Source of the DNA: Serratia nematodiphila DZ0503SBS1
GTDB lineage: Bacteria; Pseudomonadota; Gammaproteobacteria; Enterobacterales; Enterobacteriaceae
Direction: 5' to 3'
Assembly (NCBI RefSeq): GCF_000738675.1
Contig: NZ_JPUX01000001.1
Location: 558,001 to 622,000, forward strand
Length of the DNA: 64,000 bases
The notes below the pieces were generated by a model, which had not been told where the DNA came from, did no database searches, and saw only the letters and a program-made list of their open reading frames with translations. Of this stretch, positions 25,203 through 34,136 are shown piece after piece. The translations under genes and the position numbers were made by a program. Position 1 is the first letter of the stretch, and each line of letters starts with the position of its first letter.

Positions 25203-26069
25203 TTATCGTGCAGGGGATAATATTTCAGGCATGTCAGTAATGTTGTTTTTATTCAATAATTCACAAAAATGACTATCCTGAGTAAGTTGCCTAAATATTT
25301 CTTTTACCAGCATGAGAGTTTCACGGGAGTACCGTGCTTTAGCCTGAATTTCTTTGTGTTCATCTGAGCTTTTTTGATACATTGAAGCGAGTTCTTCTGC
25401 AGAGTATTTCTTTTGAATTCGCTTCGTTGAGAATGTTTTATTAGTTGAACCTTTATTTCCATTTTTTCGATTATCAATAATTCGCTTGATAATGTTAATT
25501 TGTTTACCTTTGATAGTACCGTTCAGCAATGCCTCTGTCAGGGAGTCCTGAATCGACTCATCGGGCGCCCGGGAAATCTCTACCGCAAGGTACAGGGGAA
25601 TATTACCGGCCTCAAAGGCAGCCAATAATTTTTTCTCACCTTTCTCAAGAAGGCTACTTACGCCCTGCACCCAACTTACTACGTATCCCAGTCGCTCGCC
25701 AATCTCCTTGTCAGTCAATCCCTGCTTCTTTAACTGCCTTACACTGTCCAGAAGCTCGGTTGCCCGTGGTTTCCGTCTGGCAATATTTTCTGTGAGGCTC
25801 ATCAGGTGGCCTGTTTCTTCACTGACGTCTTTTACGATCGCGGGGATGTATGCTTCCTGATAATGGATGTAAGCTTCAAGCCTCCCCTGGCCACAGATCA
25901 AAGCAAATTCATATTCGTTGTGAACAATTCTACGAACGGTGACAGGGCGTTTCAGGCCAATTTGACGAATGTTCTCTTTAATCTCTTTATGTATGAACTT
26001 ATCTCGTTGACGAGGGTTAATGACCAGTATTTTGTTTGTTTCGATAAGTACAACTTTTTCATCAGACAT
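25203..26069 (-). CDS. ParB/Spo0J-family protein
   Basis: A 288-residue protein with the ParB N-terminal domain (about residues 8-100) including FALICGQGRLEAYI and TENIARR, the positions that bind CTP in ParB proteins, followed by a helix-turn-helix (LTDKEIGERLGYVVSWVQG, about 117-136). The C-terminal part is basic and lysine-rich. AGGAG lies 7 bases before the ATG, and only one base separates the stop of the recombinase gene from this start, so the two are co-translated. It may load on element DNA; target site unknown. Confidence 0.85.
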   Translation of the reverse strand: MSDEKVVLIETNKILVINPRQRDKFIHKEIKENIRQIGLKRPVTVRRIVHNEYEFALICGQGRLEAYIHYQEAYIPAIVKDVSEETGHLMSLTENIARRKPRATELLDSVRQLKKQGLTDKEIGERLGYVVSWVQGVSSLLEKGEKKLLAAFEAGNIPLYLAVEISRAPDESIQDSLTEALLNGTIKGKQINIIKRIIDNRKNGNKGSTNKTFSTKRIQKKYSAEELASMYQKSSDEHKEIQAKARYSRETLMLVKEIFRQLTQDSHFCELLNKNNITDMPEILSPAR

Positions 26070-26070
26070 G

Positions 26071-27609
26071 TCATGACTCCTTTAATTTTACTCTTCTTAT
26101 TAGCCGGTAAAAAGGGGCTAGGTTATCAAAACGGTACAGGTCTAGTTGATAAGGATTACTTTCCTCTAATGATATTTTCTCGGAGAGAATATCTATCGCG
26201 GGAAATATATAATAGTCAACGGCAGACTGATTTGAACTGTCCATTCTCACGGCAATACTGATATCAGGTGAGAACATTGTCCTGAATTTTATTTTCCACC
26301 GTAGTCTTTGGGGGCTGATGCGCTGACAGCGTGCAGACTGTATAGCAAGAGTAAACTCATCATTAATGTGAAGTATTCCTGGTGCTGGTGTATCGCTTAC
26401 CCACCCCCCTTCATGACTGATGTTATCGATAATTTTTTTTGTTGACCTGTCGTTAAACTCGTTAACCAGTTTTTTGGTTTTTAACCATGTGTAATCAGTC
26501 TCTGGAGTGTAGTCGATTAATTGGTATACACGTAAGAGACTCCCAAAACGAGAGCGATAAATACTGCTGGATGGAAGAAGTTCTTCTTCATCAATGATAA
26601 TGCCTGATAATCTTCCTTTTTTTCTCAACAGAACTCGTAATTTCTCCAGCAATTCATCCTCAGATAGCCGTGCGGCACGCGCTCTGATAATTTCGTTAGC
26701 CCGATTAAATTTTTCAACCGAAACAATGGGGGTGTAAGCTCCATCATAGCGTATCCAGTCCTCTTCTGGATTGGTAACATACTGTTGTTTTAGCTTGAAA
26801 GATGTTTTGTTATAAACGCTGTTTCCTATATATTTTTCACTGGTCAGGATTTGATGTACTTTTGCTCTGCTCCAGCAACTTCCATTTTCAGCAAGGATCT
26901 GCCTGCGATTCAATTCAGAGGCGATGACTAATTCTGGTTTACCTTCGTCATTGAACATATCGAAGATGCGATTAACGATGCTGATCTCTTCCCTAGGACC
27001 GGGCGTCAGAATGACCCGATCGGTCTGAATACTTTTGCGTTGCCCGTGTTTCAGTTCTCCCTTAGGATTATGATTTTCATCAATTAAAAGGCGCCTGAGC
27101 CCATAACCTGCAAGCCCCCCCTGGTGGTAACCTTTTTTAATAAGGTTTACCTGGCCCAGAAAAACTTTCTCAGACTGGTTTCGACTGAAACTTGCTGCGC
27201 CATGTCGTGATAACGCCAGACCCAGAGTGAACATTTCAGGCTGAGCCTCAGAGAAATGCTCTGCACAATAAATAATTTTGACCCCTCTTAATTTAAGAAG
27301 GTGGGAATAATGGCCTGCTTCGTCAGTATCCTGGAATCGACCAAAACGACTGACATCGTAAACAAGAATTAATGATATAGAGATACGATGCTCTAAAACA
27401 TCATCAATTAACGCTTTCAGACCTGGTCTGCCTGAAAGATTCAACCCACTTTTACCAGCATCATTGTATGATTTGATTATCGTAATATTATGTTTTTTTG
27501 CATACTCCCTTATGTATCCAGATTGATTATCTAGCGAATATTTTTGGTGGTCAGTTGACATCCTCATGTATTCGGCTGCGTAAATCATATTTTTTGCTTT
27601 TATCGACAA
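26071..27609 (-). CDS. Large serine recombinase (resolvase/invertase family)
   Basis: A 512-residue site-specific recombinase. The catalytic domain starts at residue 10 with YAAEYMRMSTDHQ, where Ser18 is the nucleophile, and has VYDVSRFGRFQDTDEAGHY near residue 80 with the conserved Arg residues. The recombinase domain follows (GGLAGYGLRRLL, about 185; LTSEKYIGNSVYNKT, about 270). The usual zinc-ribbon cysteines are not evident. A helical segment and an unassigned C-terminal region (from about 400) follow. The TTG at 27609 has GGGGTG upstream; ATG 27588 is an alternative. It heads a three-gene AT-rich unit with two ParB-like genes. Confidence 0.9.
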   Translation of the reverse strand: MSIKAKNMIYAAEYMRMSTDHQKYSLDNQSGYIREYAKKHNITIIKSYNDAGKSGLNLSGRPGLKALIDDVLEHRISISLILVYDVSRFGRFQDTDEAGHYSHLLKLRGVKIIYCAEHFSEAQPEMFTLGLALSRHGAASFSRNQSEKVFLGQVNLIKKGYHQGGLAGYGLRRLLIDENHNPKGELKHGQRKSIQTDRVILTPGPREEISIVNRIFDMFNDEGKPELVIASELNRRQILAENGSCWSRAKVHQILTSEKYIGNSVYNKTSFKLKQQYVTNPEEDWIRYDGAYTPIVSVEKFNRANEIIRARAARLSEDELLEKLRVLLRKKGRLSGIIIDEEELLPSSSIYRSRFGSLLRVYQLIDYTPETDYTWLKTKKLVNEFNDRSTKKIIDNISHEGGWVSDTPAPGILHINDEFTLAIQSARCQRISPQRLRWKIKFRTMFSPDISIAVRMDSSNQSAVDYYIFPAIDILSEKISLEESNPYQLDLYRFDNLAPFYRLIRRVKLKES

Positions 27610-28052
27610 GTCATCACCCCAGAAAACATAGCATCCCGTTAATAATTATTTTGGTTTTTCCTTATTTCAATGTTTATTTATCAAATTTGCGCATTTAATG
27701 CGCTTTATCAACTTTAGGTTTTATAGCTTTAAACGTTTTGAAACTGATTGAGGGAAATATTGTCAATATAGCTGCTGTTACCGCGAAATTTTAGGCTAGT
27801 ACATATTTGAAAAGGTGGATGTAATCAGTACGTGAAGCTTTTTATTGCTAAAATATTACTTTCGTAAAGAGTGATAGTGTTGTGCTTCATTGCGGACATG
27901 ACAATACTGTAGGGAGTGAGTTGGAATGTTATACGGAGTGTAAATTTTTGATCTCTGTAGTGAAATGTTTCCCCCTGGATCGCTTCAGGCTAAAGTCCAT
28001 GCAGTGCGGTAAATATGCCAGAAGGCGATAGAACAAAAAATTAAAGAATGGC
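27610..28052. other. AT-rich non-coding gap upstream of the serine recombinase
   Basis: About 440 bases, AT-rich to about 27950. It should contain the promoter of the recombinase-ParB unit on the minus strand and perhaps one recombination site of the element. I see no clear repeat or gene. Confidence 0.45.
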
Positions 28053-28080
28053 GTTCTCCGTACCTTGAGGTACGGAGAAC
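28053..28080. terminator. Perfect 12-bp hairpin, probable terminator after integrase remnant
   Basis: Arms GTTCTCCGTACC (28053-28064) and its complement (28069-28080) with loop TTGA. On the minus strand the stem is followed by GCCATTC then TTTAATTTTTT, so it may end transcription from the integrase genes. Confidence 0.6.
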
Positions 28081-28121
28081 AACCACTAACTGTTTGTCGA
28101 TGGACTGGGAAGCTTGTCAAT

Positions 28122-28256
28122 TTAATCAGCGTACGATTGCATCATTTCCCGCCGTCTGTCCAGATATTGTGCGTGGTTGTAGGTTCCGCGAATGCTATTT
28201 TTATCCATGTGAGCGAGTTGCATCTCGAACCACGTGTTTTGAATCCCGCATTTTCC
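28122..28256 (-). pseudogene. Second integrase C-terminal remnant
   Basis: About 45 residues matching the C-terminal end of a P4-type integrase, with WFEMQLAHMDKNSIRGTYNHAQY (Tyr nucleophile present) and RRREMMQSYAD. Its upstream edge lies just before the stop of the intact integrase, as if a newer element inserted at or replaced the rest. It is close in sequence to the remnant at 23753-24070 and clearly different from the intact integrase, so two related older islands preceded the present one. Confidence 0.8.
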
Positions 28257-28278
28257 TGATTGGTTTTGATGCGGGCTG

Positions 28279-29535
28279 CTATCGAGACTGGAGTTTTGCG
28301 AAGTCAAACGGGCTCACTGTTTTTTCCTCATTTGCATCCAGAAAATCAGCCCACCATTGCAGCATCAGCCTGCGTTCATCCAGAAACTCCGCTTTGTGGA
28401 TATAAGCTGCACGTACGCCATTTCGCTCCTGATGGCTCATCTGGCGTTCCACTGCGTCCCTGGACCATAATCCTGATTCAATCAACGAACTACAGGCCAT
28501 TGCCCGGAAGCCGTGACCACAGACATCGACCTTTGTATCGTAGCCCATCAGCCGCAGTGCGTTATTCACCGTGTTCTCACTCATGGGTTTCCATGGATTG
28601 TGATCGCCGGTGAAAATCAGTTCATGTTCTCCGCTGATAGTGTGGATCTGTTGCAGTATATTCAGCGCCTGAGTAGAGAGTGGCACAAGATGCTCTGTGC
28701 GCATTTTTGAGCCACGATGGGAATACTTGACCCCTTCAATAGGTTTCCGCTCAGGAGGAATGGTCCACATGGCTTTTTCGAAGTCGATCTCGGACCACCT
28801 GGCAAAGCGAAGTTCACTGGAACGGATGAAGATGAGCAGGGTGAGTTTAGTTGCCAGTCGGGTGAGAGGTTGTCCTCTGTAGCTATCTAGTCGTTCAAGT
28901 AGTTCAGAAATGCGATTCAAGGCGAGGGCAGGGCGATGCCGGCGTTTCACTGTCGTTAAAGCACCTGCCATATCAACGGCAGGGTTGTAGCTGATAATGC
29001 CTGACTGGGCAGCATAGCGCATGATTGCCGTAATACGTTGCTGAAGGCGGGCAGCTATCTCGTATATCTCTTTGGCTTCGGCTGCTTTGACAGGAACAAG
29101 CAAATCGGGTGTTTTCAGCGTAGTGATATCGCGCGAGCCGATAAAGGGAAACACATGAGTCTCGAGGCTTTTTAGGATCTTCTCGCTATGTGAGACTGAC
29201 CATTTTTTGTTGCTCTTATGCCACTGTTTGGCGATGCCTTCAAATGTCTGAGCTGTTTCAGGTACAGATTTTTTGATCCGTTTCTGTTCGCACGGGTCAG
29301 TTCCTTCAGCTATCTGCTTCCTCGCCGTATCGCGTTTTTCCCTTGCTTCTGATAACGAGACTTCAGGATAGACACCCAGAGCGAGCGTTTTCTCTTTGCC
29401 CAGAAACCGGTAGCGGAGCCGCCAGTAGCGCGAGCCGTTAGGGTGAACGAGCAAAAACATGTTGCCGCTGTCGGCAAGTTTATAAGGTTTTTCATCCGGT
29501 TTAGCTGCACGGATTTTAGCGTCAGTGAGCGCCAT
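28279..29535 (-). CDS. P4-type tyrosine recombinase integrase
   Basis: A 418-residue integrase with a DUF4102 N-terminal arm-binding domain (MALTDAKIRAAKPDEKPYKL), a core-binding domain (about 100-200) and a catalytic domain. Catalytic residues are visible: Arg in FIRSSELRFARWSEI, HGFR in CGHGFRAMACS, His in ERQMSHQE and Tyr in RAAYIHKAEF. It is transcribed away from tRNA-Phe, whose 3' end is 197 bases away, the standard arrangement for islands that insert at tRNA 3' ends. All key residues are present, so it may be active. Confidence 0.95.
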   Translation of the reverse strand: MALTDAKIRAAKPDEKPYKLADSGNMFLLVHPNGSRYWRLRYRFLGKEKTLALGVYPEVSLSEAREKRDTARKQIAEGTDPCEQKRIKKSVPETAQTFEGIAKQWHKSNKKWSVSHSEKILKSLETHVFPFIGSRDITTLKTPDLLVPVKAAEAKEIYEIAARLQQRITAIMRYAAQSGIISYNPAVDMAGALTTVKRRHRPALALNRISELLERLDSYRGQPLTRLATKLTLLIFIRSSELRFARWSEIDFEKAMWTIPPERKPIEGVKYSHRGSKMRTEHLVPLSTQALNILQQIHTISGEHELIFTGDHNPWKPMSENTVNNALRLMGYDTKVDVCGHGFRAMACSSLIESGLWSRDAVERQMSHQERNGVRAAYIHKAEFLDERRLMLQWWADFLDANEEKTVSPFDFAKLQSR

Positions 29536-29698
29536 TGGCGGGGGTCTCCTGATAGTAAAAGGGGTATAAATTTTATCGAATCAGACTATACCCTCAGTTG
29601 TACCCTCGCAAGGGACTTGATGCGGGTTGAAGTTGATTGAGTTGGGTGGAGTTAGGGGATTGTAGAAGTGTTGATTTTGGCGGGCTTAGAATGCAAAA

Positions 29699-29720
29699 AC
29701 GGACCTCCGTGGAGGTCCGT
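29699..29720 (-). terminator. Terminator of tRNA-Phe
   Basis: Perfect 10-bp arms (ACGGACCTCC and complement) with a 2-base loop, followed on the minus strand by TTTTTGC. It lies 11 bases after the CCA end of tRNA-Phe and has stayed with the tRNA, so the integrase attachment core lies in or very near the tRNA 3' end but the junction is beyond this hairpin or at its edge. Confidence 0.85.
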
Positions 29721-29731
29721 TGATATGAATT

Positions 29732-29807
29732 TGGTGCCCGGACTCGGAATCGAACCAAGGACACGGGGATTTTCAATCCCCTGCTCTACCGACTGAGCTA
29801 TCCGGGC
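29732..29807 (-). tRNA. tRNA-Phe (GAA)
   Basis: 76 nucleotides with encoded CCA. The anticodon loop reads TTGAAAA, the acceptor stem pairs GCCCGGA with TCCGGGC, and the T-loop is TTCGATT. It matches the enterobacterial tRNA-Phe family. It is the boundary between the accessory and core regions and is the probable insertion site of the integrase at 28279-29535. Its neighbour yjdC-dsbD-cutA is the context of pheU in E. coli. Confidence 0.97.
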
Positions 29808-29817
29808 AACGGGCAGC

Positions 29818-29846
29818 ATTAAACCGTATTGGCATAAAGCCGTCAA
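29818..29846 (-). promoter_or_regulatory. Promoter of tRNA-Phe
   Basis: On the minus strand: -35 TTGACG, 17-base spacer, -10 TTTAAT, then a GC-rich discriminator GCTGCCCG about 10 bases before the tRNA. The -35 lies inside a hairpin (arms CATAAAGCCG at 29833-29842 and complement 29847-29856) that could serve the upstream yjdC transcript. Confidence 0.75.
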
Positions 29847-29967
29847 CGGCTTTATGCGTGAAAGACGCTAAAATGCGTCCGGTTGCTGGCTTTTCAGGCA
29901 AAGGGCGCAAAAAATGCGCCTGTTGTGGCTATCGCCTCGGGGTGGCGGCTTCACCAACTCTGCCGAT

Positions 29968-30582
29968 TCAGCTCAGCGCCCCGTTGCGGCGGCACTGCGC
30001 CACCTGCAAGATGTCTTCCGCCAGCCGTTTGGCGACCGATACGTCCTGGAGCTGGCGTTTTACCAGCAGTTTGCTCAGGCAGCCTTCCTGAATCAGCTCC
30101 ATTTGCTGCGCCACCATGTCGGCGTCGTCGGCGTCCATTTCACGCAGCAATTCGCGGGTCAGCTCCAGCGATGTCAGCTTTTGCTGCTCCGCCAGCTGGT
30201 GGATCGGGTGGTCCGTTTCCGGGAAGAAGCTGCAGGCGGCGATAAACAGGCAGCCGGGATAGCGGTCTTGCTGCACGTATTCCGCCAGCACGTCATAGCG
30301 CGCCAGCAGCTTTTGCTGCGGGCTCAGATTTTCGTCCAGCAGCAGCTGGCGGCGCCAGGTGTCGATCTGTTGGCCGTGGTAGCGCAGGCAGTCGTACAGC
30401 AGCGCTTCGCGATCCGGCCAGAACCGTTTGAGATCGCCGGGTTGAACGTCGAGTTTTTCCGCCAGCATCTCTAATGTGGCGGTCGCCAGGCCCTGTTGTT
30501 CCAACAGGCCCAGCGCGGTATCAAGGACGTGTTCACGTTGCACTTGTGCTTCCTCCCATTCGCTTCCGATCTTCAGTGTCAT
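29968..30582 (-). CDS. yjdC: TetR-family regulator YjdC
   Basis: A 204-residue regulator with an N-terminal TetR helix-turn-helix (about residues 17-65: [29 protein letters not shown]) and a variable all-helical effector domain. The start directly abuts the dsbD stop (no spacer), so it is probably co-translated with dsbD. Gene order dsbD-yjdC next to tRNA-Phe is the same as in E. coli. Targets are unknown; a role tied to redox or envelope stress is guesswork from the neighbour. Confidence 0.88.
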   Translation of the reverse strand: MTLKIGSEWEEAQVQREHVLDTALGLLEQQGLATATLEMLAEKLDVQPGDLKRFWPDREALLYDCLRYHGQQIDTWRRQLLLDENLSPQQKLLARYDVLAEYVQQDRYPGCLFIAACSFFPETDHPIHQLAEQQKLTSLELTRELLREMDADDADMVAQQMELIQEGCLSKLLVKRQLQDVSVAKRLAEDILQVAQCRRNGALS

Positions 30583-32301
30583 TTATCGCATCACTTTCTG
30601 CAAATGCGCGTTGAAGGCTTCCGCCTTCATAAAACCAGTGACCCGCTGCGCCGTCAGTTCCTGGCCCGCCGGATCGAAGAACAGGATCGTCGGCAGCCCC
30701 AGCACCTGCAGGTGCTTCAGCAGCGCCGCCTGTTCCGCGCTGTTGGCGGTCACATCCGCCTGCAGCAGCACCGCGTTGCCCAGGCTCGCCTGCACCGCCG
30801 CATCGCTGAAGGTGTATTTCTCGAACTCTTTACAGGCTACGCACCAGTCGGCGTACAGATCGAGCATCACCGGCTTGCCGCGCGCCTGTTGCAGCGCCAG
30901 ATCGAGCTGTGCGACGTTGTTGATGCGGGTAAAGGCCAGGTGCGGCTGAGCGGCCTGCTGCGCCTGGTCTGCGCCGAAAGCCCAGTCCTGCAGCGGCCGC
31001 GCGGCGATCACCGCCGCCGCCAGCAGCAGCAGTTGCAAGGCGCGAGCCCAGCCGCGCGCGCTTCTCAGGCTCAGGGCGAAGGCCCAACCGAAGAACACCA
31101 GGCCGAGCAGGCTCCACAAACGCATGCCCCACAGATCGCCGATCACTCGCTCCAGCAGGAACACCGGCAGCGCCAGAATGACGAAGCCGAAGGCCTCTTT
31201 CACGTACTGCATCCACGGGCCGCTGCGCGGCAGCAGGCGGTTGCCGAACAGGGTGACGATCACCAGCGGAATGCCCATCCCCAGCGCGTACAGGTACAGC
31301 GTGCCGCCGCCGGCCCACAGATTGCCGCTCTGGGCGATATACAGCAGGATGGCGCTGAGCGGCGCGGTGGTGCAGGGCGAGCAAATCAGCCCGGCCAGGG
31401 CGCCCATCAGGAACACGCCGGTCAGCGAGCCGCCGCGCTGGGTGTTGCTCCAGTTAGCCAGCCGGGTTTGCAGTGCGGAAGGCAGCTGCAGGGAATAGAG
31501 GCCGAACATCGACAGCGCCAGGGCGATGAACAGCACCGACAGGCCGATCAAGACATAAGGATGTTGCAGCGCCGCCTGGAACTGCAGGCCGGCGGCGGCC
31601 ACCACCAACCCGAGCAGGGTATAGGTCAGCGCCATGCCCTGCACGTAAACCACCGCCAGCGCCAGAATGCGGCCGCTGCTTTGTGGCCGGTCACGGCCGA
31701 GAATGATGCCGGAGATCAGCGGGTACATCGGCAGCACGCACGGCGTGAAGGCGATGCCGATGCCGATCAGCAGCGCCCACAGCGGCGAAAACGGCAGGCT
31801 GGCCGGTGCGGCGGGCGCTTCAGCCGGTGCAGCGGCCGGGAGCGGGGCGGCAGCGCCTGCGCTGACGGCATCCAGCGGGATCACCCGGGTTTCCGGCGGA
31901 TAGCAGAAGCCGGCCTCGGCGCAGCCCTGATAGGTGACGCTGAGGCTGGCGTTGGCCGCTGCCTGTTGCAGCGGCACCTGCAGATTAAGCTGCTGCTTGA
32001 AGATGGCGACTTCGCCGAAGAACTCGTCCTTGTGGCTCAATCCTTCCGGCAGGGTAAAGGCGCCGAGCGTCGCCTGCTGTGGCACCAGTTTGATCTGCTG
32101 ACGATACAGGTAATAGCCGGGGCGGATCTGCCAGTTCAGCGTTACCTGGTTGCCTTGCTGTTTGAAATCGAAAGCGAAGGCCCGATCGACGGGCACGAAC
32201 TGGCTGCCGCCCTTCGGCGCGAACAGTGAAGCCTGCGCCGCCTGCGGCAGGAAGAACAGGCTGCCCAGCAGCAAAATCAGTTTAATGAAGCGTTGATCCA
32301 T
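30583..32301 (-). CDS. dsbD: Thiol:disulfide interchange protein DsbD
   Basis: A 572-residue inner-membrane protein that passes electrons from cytosolic thioredoxin to periplasmic DsbC, DsbG and CcmG. Parts in order: signal peptide (1-24), periplasmic alpha domain with the [12 protein letters not shown] cysteine pair (about 121-132), eight-helix membrane domain with [10 protein letters not shown] and [10 protein letters not shown] cysteines, and a C-terminal thioredoxin domain with [11 protein letters not shown] near residue 485. All three cysteine pairs are present. The 5' end overlaps cutA by 25 bases as in E. coli. Confidence 0.97.
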   Translation of the reverse strand: MDQRFIKLILLLGSLFFLPQAAQASLFAPKGGSQFVPVDRAFAFDFKQQGNQVTLNWQIRPGYYLYRQQIKLVPQQATLGAFTLPEGLSHKDEFFGEVAIFKQQLNLQVPLQQAAANASLSVTYQGCAEAGFCYPPETRVIPLDAVSAGAAAPLPAAAPAEAPAAPASLPFSPLWALLIGIGIAFTPCVLPMYPLISGIILGRDRPQSSGRILALAVVYVQGMALTYTLLGLVVAAAGLQFQAALQHPYVLIGLSVLFIALALSMFGLYSLQLPSALQTRLANWSNTQRGGSLTGVFLMGALAGLICSPCTTAPLSAILLYIAQSGNLWAGGGTLYLYALGMGIPLVIVTLFGNRLLPRSGPWMQYVKEAFGFVILALPVFLLERVIGDLWGMRLWSLLGLVFFGWAFALSLRSARGWARALQLLLLAAAVIAARPLQDWAFGADQAQQAAQPHLAFTRINNVAQLDLALQQARGKPVMLDLYADWCVACKEFEKYTFSDAAVQASLGNAVLLQADVTANSAEQAALLKHLQVLGLPTILFFDPAGQELTAQRVTGFMKAEAFNAHLQKVMR

Positions 32302-32600
32302 GACAGGTAGTCTTTATCTCCGGCCATCACCGGCAATACCAGCAGCTCGGGCGTCTGGTAGGGGTGATGTTGTTTCAGGGTGTCGAGCAGGGCCTGCTGA
32401 CGGCGGCGATCGCTTTTGAACAGCATCTGCACCTCGTATTCCTGTTCCAGCTTCCCTTCCCAGTAATACAGCGAGGTGGCGCCGGGCAGCAGCGTGGCGC
32501 AGGCCGCCAGCTGATCGCCCAAGACCCGCGCCGCCAGTTCCTGGGCGCTGGCTTCATCGGGTGCGGTACAGAGTATGACGACAGCTTCGCAATCAGACAT
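32277..32600 (-). CDS. cutA: Divalent cation tolerance protein CutA
   Basis: 107 residues from ATG 32600, which has AGAGGG upstream; an in-frame ATG at 32615 is less likely. It has the ferredoxin-like CutA1 fold features: [38 protein letters not shown] and [13 protein letters not shown]. CutA1 is a trimeric cytosolic protein linked to copper tolerance; the molecular role is unsettled. Its 3' end overlaps the dsbD start by 25 bases, so the two are translationally coupled. Confidence 0.95.
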   Translation of the reverse strand: MSDCEAVVILCTAPDEASAQELAARVLGDQLAACATLLPGATSLYYWEGKLEQEYEVQMLFKSDRRRQQALLDTLKQHHPYQTPELLVLPVMAGDKDYLSWINASLN

Positions 32601-32682
32601 CTTCAGCCCTCTCATCGGTTCGAATGGGCACTATACCCTGAAGGCGGATTGGCTAGAAGGCGAGTTTATCGCCAGAAGGAAA

Positions 32683-32702
32683 ACCGGGGCCGCAGCCCCG
32701 GT
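32683..32702 (-). terminator. Terminator of dcuA
   Basis: 8-bp GC-rich arms (ACCGGGGC / GCCCCGGT) around CGCA, followed on the minus strand by TTTTCC, 7 bases after the dcuA stop. Confidence 0.8.
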
Positions 32703-32709
32703 CGAAGCG

Positions 32710-34011
32710 TTACAGCATGACGCTGCCGAGCAGGAAGCCGAATACCACCGCGAAGATCACGCCCATGGTGCCGGGAATGAAGAACGGATGGTTGAACACG
32801 AAGCGGCCGATGCGCGTGGTGCCGGTATCGTCCATCTGCACCGCGGCGACCAGCGTCGGGTAGGTCGGCAGGATGAACAGGCCGGAAACGGCGGCGAAGG
32901 AGGCGACGGCGGTCAGCGGCGACACGTTCAGCGCCAGCGCCATCGGCATCAGCGCCTTGGCGGTGGCGGCCTGCGAGTACAGCAGCGCCGAGCAGAAGAA
33001 GAAGATCACCGCCAGCAGCCACGGGTGCGCCTGAATGACGCTGCCGGCCGTCTCTTTGATCCAATCGATATTGGCCTGCACGAAGGTGTCGCCCAGCCAG
33101 GCGACGCCGAGGATACAGATACAGGCGCTCATGCCGGCCTTGAAGGTGCTGGAGTTCAGCACCATGTCGGTGTCGACGCGGCACAGCAGGGTGGTCAGCG
33201 TGGCGACGCTCAGCATGATGATCAGGATGGCGTTGGTGGTGTTCATCAGCGGCTTGGCCACCAGGCCCAGGCCCGGGCTGTTGATGATGGCGTAGGCCAC
33301 CACGCACAGCACGCCCAGCAGGAACAGCAGCACCGAGGTTTTGGCGCGCGGTTTGATCGCCAGCGCGTTGTTGCCGCGCAGGGTGATCAGACCCTCTTCC
33401 AGGCGTTTCAGGTACACCGGGTCGTTAGACAGTTTGGAGTCGAACAGCCAGGTCACCAGCAGCGACATCACCAGCACCGCGCAGAAGGTGGACGGGATCA
33501 CCACCATCAGCAGATGCAGGTAGCTGACGCCGTGGCCTTCCATCACCGAAGACATGTACACCACCGCGGCGGAGATCGGCGAGGCGGTGATGGCGATCTG
33601 GGCGGAGACGACGGCGGTCGACAGCGGCCGGCAAGGTTTGATGCCCTGTTCTTTCGCCACCTCGGCGATCACCGGCAGCGCCGAGAGCGAGATGTTGCCG
33701 GTGCCGGCGAAGATGGTCAGGAAGTAGGTGACGATAGGGGCGAGAATGGTGATATGTTTGGGGTTCTTGCGCAGCAGCTTTTCGGTCTGCTGCACCAGGT
33801 AGTCCATCCCCCCGGCGACCTGCATGGCGGAGATCGCCGCGATCACCGCCATGATGATGGAAATCACGTCGAAAGGGATGCTGCCCGGCTTGACGCCGAT
33901 CAGCGCCAGGACCAGAACGCCCAATCCCCCCGCGAACCCGATACCGATACCGCCCAACCTGGCCCCTAAAAAGATGGCCAGCAGAACGATAACCAATTCT
34001 ACGGCTAGCAT
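32710..34011 (-). CDS. dcuA: Anaerobic C4-dicarboxylate transporter DcuA
   Basis: A 433-residue inner-membrane protein with about 10-12 helices, full family length, that exchanges fumarate, aspartate or malate for succinate. Typical DcuA stretches are visible: MLAVELVIVLLAIFLGARLGGIGIG at the N-terminus and STAVVSAQIAITASPISAAVVY near residue 135. It lies downstream of aspA with a terminator hairpin between them, as in E. coli, so part of its expression likely comes from readthrough of aspA plus its own promoter. Confidence 0.96.
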   Translation of the reverse strand: MLAVELVIVLLAIFLGARLGGIGIGFAGGLGVLVLALIGVKPGSIPFDVISIIMAVIAAISAMQVAGGMDYLVQQTEKLLRKNPKHITILAPIVTYFLTIFAGTGNISLSALPVIAEVAKEQGIKPCRPLSTAVVSAQIAITASPISAAVVYMSSVMEGHGVSYLHLLMVVIPSTFCAVLVMSLLVTWLFDSKLSNDPVYLKRLEEGLITLRGNNALAIKPRAKTSVLLFLLGVLCVVAYAIINSPGLGLVAKPLMNTTNAILIIMLSVATLTTLLCRVDTDMVLNSSTFKAGMSACICILGVAWLGDTFVQANIDWIKETAGSVIQAHPWLLAVIFFFCSALLYSQAATAKALMPMALALNVSPLTAVASFAAVSGLFILPTYPTLVAAVQMDDTGTTRIGRFVFNHPFFIPGTMGVIFAVVFGFLLGSVML

Positions 34012-34080
34012 AGTGTTTACTCCTTAAAATGAGAGAAATTGAAAATCAAACGTTAAAATTTTGTGGGCGCCGAAAAGTAA

Positions 34081-34115
34081 AAAGGCACGCTATCCAGAGG
34101 ATTTAGCGTGCCTTT
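34081..34115 (-). terminator. Terminator between aspA and dcuA
   Basis: 12-bp arms (AAAGGCACGCTA and complement) with an 11-base loop, followed on the minus strand by TTTACTTTT. It lies 21 bases after the aspA stop and 69 bases before dcuA. Partial readthrough would set the aspA to dcuA ratio. Confidence 0.85.
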
Positions 34116-34136
34116 CAGGGCTACCGGGTAGGTCTG

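Noticed and set aside
23444..29731. Second copy of the tRNA-Phe 3' end as the distal attachment site
   Set aside because: I did not find a repeat of the tRNA 3' sequence in the accessory part of the window; it may lie further left or have decayed.
30496..33969. Plus-strand frames opposite dsbD and dcuA
   Set aside because: Gln/Arg/His-rich shadow frames of certain genes.
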